Source: Puccinellia tenuiflora (lineage: Eukaryota; Streptophyta; Magnoliopsida; Poales; Poaceae). Taken from it: a stretch of 64,000 bases of DNA. The position numbers and the translations under genes were made by a program. Every line of letters starts with the position of its first letter. The first letter of the stretch is position 1. Below, piece after piece: positions 58,077-64,000 of the stretch. The notes under the pieces were generated by a model. The model was not told the origin of the DNA. It worked only from the letters and a program-made list of their open reading frames with translations, and did not search any database. The stretch spans positions 4,793,066 through 4,857,065 of the forward strand of contig QRDG01000473.1 of the NCBI GenBank assembly GCA_012064385.1, read 5' to 3'.

Positions 58077-59020
58077 TTCGTCGAGCAGGCGGCGGGTCCT
58101 GCCAGAACGGGGAAAAAGATTCAGCAGAAACATCAGAAAAGAGGGGAAAGAAATCCGTCGCCGGACGTAACAACACCAGGTCGCGGCATCACCTGGGCTC
58201 GACTCGTGGACAGGCGAATGCTCCTGCCGCCGGCAGCAGCGGGGAAGAACAGGGAGAGCAGGAATACTCGCCTCACCCTCCCGTATTTAAAACCTGGAGC
58301 CGCATCCACGTCGGGGAGAGGAGACGAATCGCGCCGCCCCTCGATTGCCCGCGCGCAATTGCTGACGCGTTCATTTCCAAGAGAGTTTTGACGGGCGTCG
58401 AATACGAGAAGATCGCCGCCACGAACGAGAGTCAGTGTGAACTCCGGTACTGAATCGATGAGCAGTGAATTCATATTCACTCGTCGCCCATCGCCGACGT
58501 CATTTATGCCCGTTGCCCGGCGAATCACCGACCCAATTCTGAAAGAAGAAAAAGTGATCGCTGGTGGTGAGTTGAACAGTTGATCATCAAACAGACAAAT
58601 CCGACTGAAAAACACCTCTTCGTGTTTTTTTTTTTTTTTGACAGAAAGAAACACCTTCTATTTAACGTAAGTCGTAACCGGAGGGAATGAGAAATGGAGC
58701 AGCAGTCTCACGATTATTTTGCTCATGTGGATGTCATCCGATCAAATAAACCTTGATACGTCTGCATCGTCTTCGTCGTCTCCAACCAGGAATTGACGGG
58801 TCCCTCACTGTTACATCTATATGAGCTCATTGATCTATAGACCGGTTATTGGGACAAAGTGTTAATCAGAACGAGTCTACTATACTACGGATTCCTCTTA
58901 TTAGCTAACATCTTACGGAAGATTTCATTGCCTGCACCGTACAAAAGCATACATTTTTTCTGTGTGGTTTGCATACTATCTAGAACGGGATCATCAATTT
59001 GGCTCTCGGCTCTGACGATC
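58077..59020. other. Upstream region of F-box copy 3
   Basis: 58077-58330 is the GC-rich 5' UTR and promoter side. It holds the conserved 'cccagGTGATGC' (minus strand, near 58190) and a TATA-like tttaaata on the minus strand at about 58284-58291. A run of T at 58627-58641 and AT-rich DNA follow. No gene is supported. Confidence 0.45.
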
Positions 59021-59031
59021 TGATGGGCGGA

Positions 59032-59662
59032 TTTTTTTTTTTTGCGAAAAGGACCCTGGTATTAAAATAAACATCGAACAGTACAAAACACATCAACAAA
59101 AACGAAAATTACAACGAAATTCTTGAGATGTCCTTCGTCTTCAACCTCCAGACCGTGTCGACGGCGCGCCGCCGCTGCCCCTCCTCCCTGAGCCGGCCTA
59201 ACGTAGTTGATTGCGGACGGTAAGTCGCCGAACGGGTCTAGAAGACCACATCCGTCCCGGAGACGAAGAAGAAGGAAGAACCGTCGATGAAGCTCCTTGA
59301 CGATCCGGAGAACGCCACCACCAGAAGAAATCCTCGAGACCACACCACTCCCACAGGCTTCTCGACGTCGCCGCCGAGATGGGACTGAAGCCGGGGAGAC
59401 CTTATTGAAACGAGGCGCCGCCGCCGCCATCTGAGCGCCGCCCCAACAAACCATGACCATAACACCCAAAAACGGAGCCCTCCCACCGACGGGGGCCGAG
59501 ATCCACTGCGCCTCCATGGCCCGAAGGCCACAGAGGCCGGGCAGATCGGCGGCGGCGCCGGCGGGAGGCGAGGGAAACCTAATCGCTGGGAGCTCTCATA
59601 TGAGGGGTACCGCTTCGTATCCGGCACCCAATTCTAGTAACACCAGCTAATGGGAATCTCAT
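59032..59662 (-). mobile_element. Short non-autonomous LINE-like retroposon with 11-bp target duplication
   Basis: The 631-bp insert starts on the plus strand with a T run, which is its 3' poly(A) on the minus strand (…agggtccttttcgcaaaa). It is flanked by a perfect duplication, tgatgggcgga, at 59021-59031 and 59663-59673. It has no RT. The minus-strand frames are short and GC-rich, and it resembles a deletion derivative joining a LINE 5' region to a LINE 3' end. It inserted beside a LINE zf-RVT fragment. Confidence 0.8.
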
Positions 59663-59673
59663 TGATGGGCGGA

Positions 59674-59758
59674 GTTCTACTAGAGAAAATCCAGTTTGGG
59701 ATATCCTATGGAAGCTCAATATATCTAGTAAGATAAAAATATTTCTTTGGAGGCCCTT
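59674..59758 (+). pseudogene. LINE zf-RVT domain fragment
   Basis: The plus-strand frame reads NPVWDILWKLNISSKIKIFL followed by WR, the signature of the zinc-binding domain at the C-terminus of plant LINE polyproteins. It is cut on the right at 59758 and has no recognisable RT on the left. Confidence 0.7.
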
Positions 59759-61392
59759 GTTGTTAGGATGATCTCCACCCCACGTGAGCCCAACGGCTCA
59801 CGGGGCCCTTGACCTGCGCCCTGATCGGGGGCGCCCAACCGAACTATGGTTGGTGGGCCCCTGTCGCACTGCGCATATAAAGAGGTGGGGGGCCGGCAGC
59901 ACGTCTTACGAGGTTGACCGTGTGCCACACCCCCCACCGACATCCCCTACCGATCTAGGGTTTCAGTGCAGCAGGGATGGGAAGCACCGCCACCACTGCC
60001 ACCCCTCACTCACCGCCACCACCAGCCACTCTCCACCATGGCCGGCACCCCAGGGTCGTCGAGATCTGGAGAACGTTCGCCTCTCTCTCTCTCTTTCCCT
60101 TCTCTCTCGGTTCTCTCTCTCAAGCATCAAATCCCCTCAACAGAAATCTAGAACTACCGGAGAAATCAAAGAGAAAATGAAAATAGACAGAAAGTTTCCC
60201 CTCCCCTCGAAACCCCAATCCAAATCAAAGGAAAAGGGATGAAAGGCAAAGAAAACTCACCGGAATGCCCTCGGGCTCACTGGCAAAGCGCGCCGCCGCA
60301 AGGCCGCGCCTGTTCCTCTCGATCCGATGCGCACCAGAAGGGGCCCCGGACGAAGAACTTCACCCCAGCAGGGGCAAAGCACACCGCGACCAGATCCGTT
60401 CGACGGTGGCGCGCTCACCGCAAGGCGAACACGCGACCGGCGAAGGGGTCCGGCAATGGTGGCATCTCCTCGCGTCGGCCTGCTCTGGCAAGGGGAGTGA
60501 GAAAGAGATGACAGAAAAGAGGGACGGAAGAGGCTCGCCGCACAGGGGTGCTTCGCCGTCGCCGGCTCGCCGGCGGCGCACCGGAACACTAACCCTAACG
60601 GAGAAACGCGCGGGGGGGGGGGGTGAAGCTAGGGTTTCGGACAGGGGGGGCTCTCTCCGGTTTTGTTCGACCGATCTGCGCGCTGGACCGTCAGATGAAA
60701 TCCGACGATCAGGACAAAACCCTAGTTGGGGCCTTTGGGCCGAAAGTGGAAGAGGGCGCAGCGTGCTGGACCGGGTCATGGGCCGAAGCCGCTGCGCTGC
60801 CAGTTTTCTTTTAACTTTTATTTCATTTGTGAAATGGGCCGAAAGTAACAGGCCGTGGGGTGGGCCGCGCAATTTTAGACAGTGTTTTTTTCACTGTTTT
60901 AATTTTTCCAGAAGCATGTTTATTTGTTTTTTGTCTATTTTTTGGGCAAATTTTATCTAGTTTTTTCTATTCAAAAATTATCCAACGAAATTTTTGTTTA
61001 GAGAATAGAAAAGTAAAAGAAATGCTTCTACAGAGTACAAAGTTCATGGAATTTTATTTCATGTTTTTTCCGCTGCAAATAGATAAATGTGCTCTTTTAA
61101 ATTTAAAAGATAAAAAGAATTAAAAGTGAGAATTAAAATTTAAAAGGTGCATGTTAAAGTAATTTTTGTAATAATTATGATTCTGTTATTTTATGACCAA
61201 CGTTGTTAATAACATAATCATGATTTATTATTATTGTTTTGTTATATGCATTTATTTCTATTTCTGCCCAACGGTGATATAGTTTTAAATTGCATATATA
61301 GTTTTATGTTTTAATTTTGACCAACGTTGGATATAGTTTTGCAATTGTTGTTTTGTTCTCACCTCGTTGTGATTTTTTAGGAGGGCCTCTTG
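59759..61392 (+). other. GC-rich to AT-rich leader, possibly a Copia LTR and leader
   Basis: The LINE scrap ends where TGTTAGGATGATC begins (59759), which looks like an LTR start. A TATA-like catataaaga lies at 59872-59881, followed by GC-rich and CT-rich DNA to 60870, then AT-rich DNA to the gag start. A pyrimidine-rich stretch ending in tttttag just before 61381 looks like a splice acceptor. I found no tRNA-Met primer site, so the LTR reading is tentative. GC-rich overlapping ORFs on both strands (60257-60960) are not supported as genes. Confidence 0.4.
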
Positions 61393-62022
61393 ATGAGCTG
61401 CATCAAGGATGTTCCAACCCTTAGAGGTGACAACTACTCCGAATGGAGAAAGAAAGTTGATCTTGCGTTTGTTTGTGCTGAGGTGGACTGGGTTGTGGAC
61501 ACTCCACAGCCAGTCAAGCGAAAAGAGCCAGTCAAAGATGACAAAGATTCTGATGATGATTGGGAGAAAAAGAAGAGGGACTACGCTCCATTGGAGATGT
61601 CATATACCATCAACAACCAAAAGTGGCTCACCGCCAATAAAAAGTGCATGGCTTTCTTAAAGAACACAATTGAGAACGCTATTGTGGGCTCAATTGCAGA
61701 GTGTACTTCCGTAGGGGAGTTTCTTGAAAAGGTAAAGAGCCAGTTCACTAGTTCTTCAAAGATATATGCTACCCAGTTGCTAAAGCAGCTGGTGACAGAA
61801 AAATACACAGGAGGTGGACATGGCATAAGAGACCATATCCTCAGGATGAGCAACATGGCAGCTAAGCTTAAGCCCATGGATGCTGATTTGGAGCTCAAGC
61901 CTGCACTTCTTGTTCACCTTGTTATGGCTTCATTGCCGAAAGAGTTTGGCACTTTTGTTGTCAACTACAACATGTCGCTTGAAAAATGGGACATTGAAAA
62001 GACAATGGCCATGTGTGTGTGA
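61393..62022 (+). pseudogene. Copia gag (UBN2 type), 3' truncated
   Basis: The frame from the ATG at 61393 gives a product beginning MSCIKDVPTLRGDNYSEW. The gag core follows (KKCMAFLKNTIENAIVGSI, SQFTSSSKIYATQLLKQLV, HLVMASLPKEFGTFVVNYN). The acidic insert DDKDSDDDWEKKK is unusual. It ends after WDIEKTMAMCV, where foreign DNA (tgatggcgtg) supplies the stop. Zinc knuckle and pol are missing. It belongs to a different Copia group from the elements at 26654-48055. Confidence 0.8.
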
Positions 62023-62089
62023 TGGCGTGTTGACGGGAAGAGTGGCGTCGGTTGTACCTTCCAAGTGAACTTCTAAGTATTGCTATAGC

Positions 62090-62107
62090 TCCCCGGCAAC
62101 GGCGCCA
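62090..62107 (-). promoter_or_regulatory. Primer binding site, tRNA-Asp type, minus strand
   Basis: Minus strand tggcgccgttgccgggga is identical to the Athila primer site at 6292. It lies ten bases beyond the end of the LTR at 62118. Only about 70 bases of leader remain on its other side before the Copia gag. Confidence 0.8.
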
Positions 62108-62117
62108 AAAAAGACCT

Positions 62118-63703
62118 TGCTAATCGGTGAATGATGCGTTGGGTGGTGCCCCAAGCGAAGGCAGAGATGTAGCAAGCAGCATTTTTCCCTCGATAACGAA
62201 CCGAGGTTTATCGAACCAGTAGGACTTTGAAATCAACAACAAAGTGAATGTTGAAGATCTTTGGTGCTTAATCTTCAACAGACGTGGACATGCACACACT
62301 CAACCAAAATACATTGCCTCCTGGCGGAAAGGTTGTTAATCTTTCCGGTCTCGCAGACAACAAAGCGGTTAATTGTATAGTGAAATAGATGAAAATATGA
62401 AAATGGACCAGTGGAGTAATGATGATGAAAAGTGATGAATAAAGGTTGCAATCAATGTAAAACAATGGACCGGGGGCCATGGGTTCACTAGTGGAGTCTC
62501 TCAAGTAAATAAAACACTCATATGATGGGTAAACAAATTACAGCTGGGCAATTGACAAGATTATAGCACAAACTTAGTCTAGCTATGACAAAGAGAACAT
62601 GATAATATTTAAGTAGGCATCATGACAATGAACAAAGACCGTTGAGTCCAACTGCATCTTTGTCTAAAAAGTCCACCATGGGATCGCTATCCAGCCTGTC
62701 ACCCAACGGTATTAAGTTGCAAGCAACAGACAATTGCATTAAGTAAAGCGCATGAAGTAAGCAATACTAATATCAAAAGAGACATTAACACCGCTGTTTT
62801 ACCCTTAGTAGCAACAGCACACCCTCGCCCTTAGACGTTTCTGTCACTCGTGCCCAGGAACAAAAGGGGGCATGAACCCACTATCTAGCATAAATACTCT
62901 CTCTTGGAGATACACACACTCACTTGGCCAAAGTAAGTACGCACATCGGAGAGCATGCAAGAACATAAATCGACATATAAGAATCATGCACAATCTGATC
63001 CATCGGATCCCAGCAAACACATCACATAGCATTACAATAATCGATCTTGATCATGTTAGGCAGCTCATAAGATCATAAGACATGAAGCACAAGAAAGAGA
63101 GACTACCATCTAGCTACTGCCATGGACCCAAGATCCAAGGTGGGACTACTCACAAATCATCCCGGAGGAAGGCATGGCGATGAAGAGCCCTCCGGGATCG
63201 ATCTCCCCTCCGGCAGAGTGCCGGGATCTGCTTCAGAATCACCCCCGAACTAGGGTTTGAGTTGACGGCGCCTCGGGATGACTTTTATGGAAAATAATGG
63301 CCGCTCCGACGTTTTTAGGTTAATTGTGAATTTATAGGCATCGGAGGGGGCCGAGGGGACCCACCAGGAGCAGGGGCGGGTCCCACCCACGGGCCAAGGG
63401 GGGTCGCGGCAGGAGGCCGTCCCTGCCCTGTGGGTGGCCCCCAGGGCTGCCCTTTGGTCTTCTGGTGTCTTCCGTCGCATAAAAAATCTCCGTAAATTTT
63501 GAGCTCAATCCGACGATATTTCCTGTGGTGGATTTTCTGAAATACAAAAACAGCAAAAACAGGAAACTGGCACTGGGCATTTTGTCAATAGGTTAGTCCG
63601 ACAAAATGCATAAAAATGATTAATATGATAATAAAAACATGTGACAACATCACAAAATTAGCATGGATCAATAAAAAATTATAGATACATTTGACACGTA
63701 TCA
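62118..63703 (-). repeat. Athila-type LTR with primer site on one side and polypurine tract on the other
   Basis: In element orientation it runs from TGATACG at 63703 to TTAGCA at 62118 (1586 bp). It is followed by a primer site (62107-62090) like a 5' LTR, but preceded by a polypurine tract (63719-63704) like a 3' LTR. It is therefore shared between two element bodies, one cut to about 70 bases on the left and one running off the window on the right. Confidence 0.75.
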
Positions 63704-64000
63704 GCATCCCCAAGCTTAACTCCTACTCGTCCTCGAGTAGGTAAGTGATAACAAAATAATTTTTGATGAGACATGCAACCAACACAATCGTGATCAAGAT
63801 AGTAATGCAAAGCATAGGATGTGAATGAAGTGATACAAAACAATTGTCTATAGTTGATAGCAAGAAAGCAATGAATAACCAAGTTGAATCATTCAAGCAA
63901 AACCTTTCATAAATAGTACGTTAAAGACATGAAAGCAATGTGATCCACATATTTGATTAATTCACATAGGTAATAATTTCATGACAAAAGTGTTTGAGAA
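63704..64000 (-). mobile_element. 3' interior of an Athila-type element running off the window
   Basis: Minus strand ttaagcttggggatgc at 63719-63704 is the polypurine tract typical of Triticeae Athila elements. The further 280 bases are noncoding. The rest of the element lies beyond 64000. Confidence 0.7.

Noticed and set aside
59062..59627. ORFs of 129 and 151 aa on the minus strand of the retroposon
   Set aside because: They are GC-rich frames in a non-autonomous insert without RT or a known domain.
60257..60960. 231-aa plus-strand and 170-aa minus-strand ORFs as host genes
   Set aside because: The two overlap on opposite strands in a GC-rich leader, with no domain and no splice structure that gives a longer product.

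Overview
The window looks like nuclear DNA of a large-genome grass, most probably Triticeae (wheat, Aegilops, barley or rye group). This is inferred from the dense nesting of LTR retrotransposons, several of which have architectures typical of that tribe: an Athila-type Gypsy element with a tRNA-Asp primer site, a Tat-type Gypsy element with an antisense gene, and Copia LTRs that open (minus strand) with TGTTGGGAATATGCCC next to a TGGTATCAGAGC primer site. No species or family name was verified by search.

Layout. 1-2088: AT-rich, no gene. 2089-10572: plus-strand Athila-type Gypsy element whose 5' LTR is split by a 2.7-kb solo LTR (2470-5151, TSD taaca); its polyprotein has an internal stop and a frameshift and is cut off in the integrase. 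10573-13974: long LTR of another element, truncated. 13975-26653: a Tat-type Gypsy element on the minus strand with broken gag-pol. Between pol and the 3' LTR it carries an apparently intact five-exon gene on the opposite strand (15053-18996). Its two LTRs differ clearly and its flanks do not match, so it is probably a recombinant of two elements. 26654-48055: an older gag-only Copia element on the minus strand, missing the end of its left LTR. It contains a 1.4-kb solo LTR (27958-29322) and a younger element of the same gag-only family (31888-43576, TSD tttat). One LTR of the younger element has been blown up to 5.1 kb by a 3.2-kb tandem array of about 346-bp and 195-bp monomers.

48056-58076: a tandem cluster of three F-box/LRR paralogues, all on the minus strand. 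The first is frameshifted and interrupted by a 5'-truncated LINE that reads on in frame from the LRR region. The second (51674-53983, four exons, 419 aa) is the one ordinary host gene that looks intact. The third has a single-base frameshift. 58077-64000: a short LINE-like retroposon with an 11-bp target-site duplication, a LINE zf-RVT scrap, a GC-rich leader followed by a truncated Copia gag on the plus strand, and an Athila-type LTR with a primer site on one side and a polypurine tract on the other.

The most unusual items are the intact intron-bearing antisense gene inside a decayed retrotransposon, the repeated polypurine-tract-like motifs in its third intron, the satellite-like array inside a single Copia LTR, and the F-box/LINE in-frame junction. 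All exon models are by eye from splice signals, frame continuity and paralogue comparison. No tool was run.
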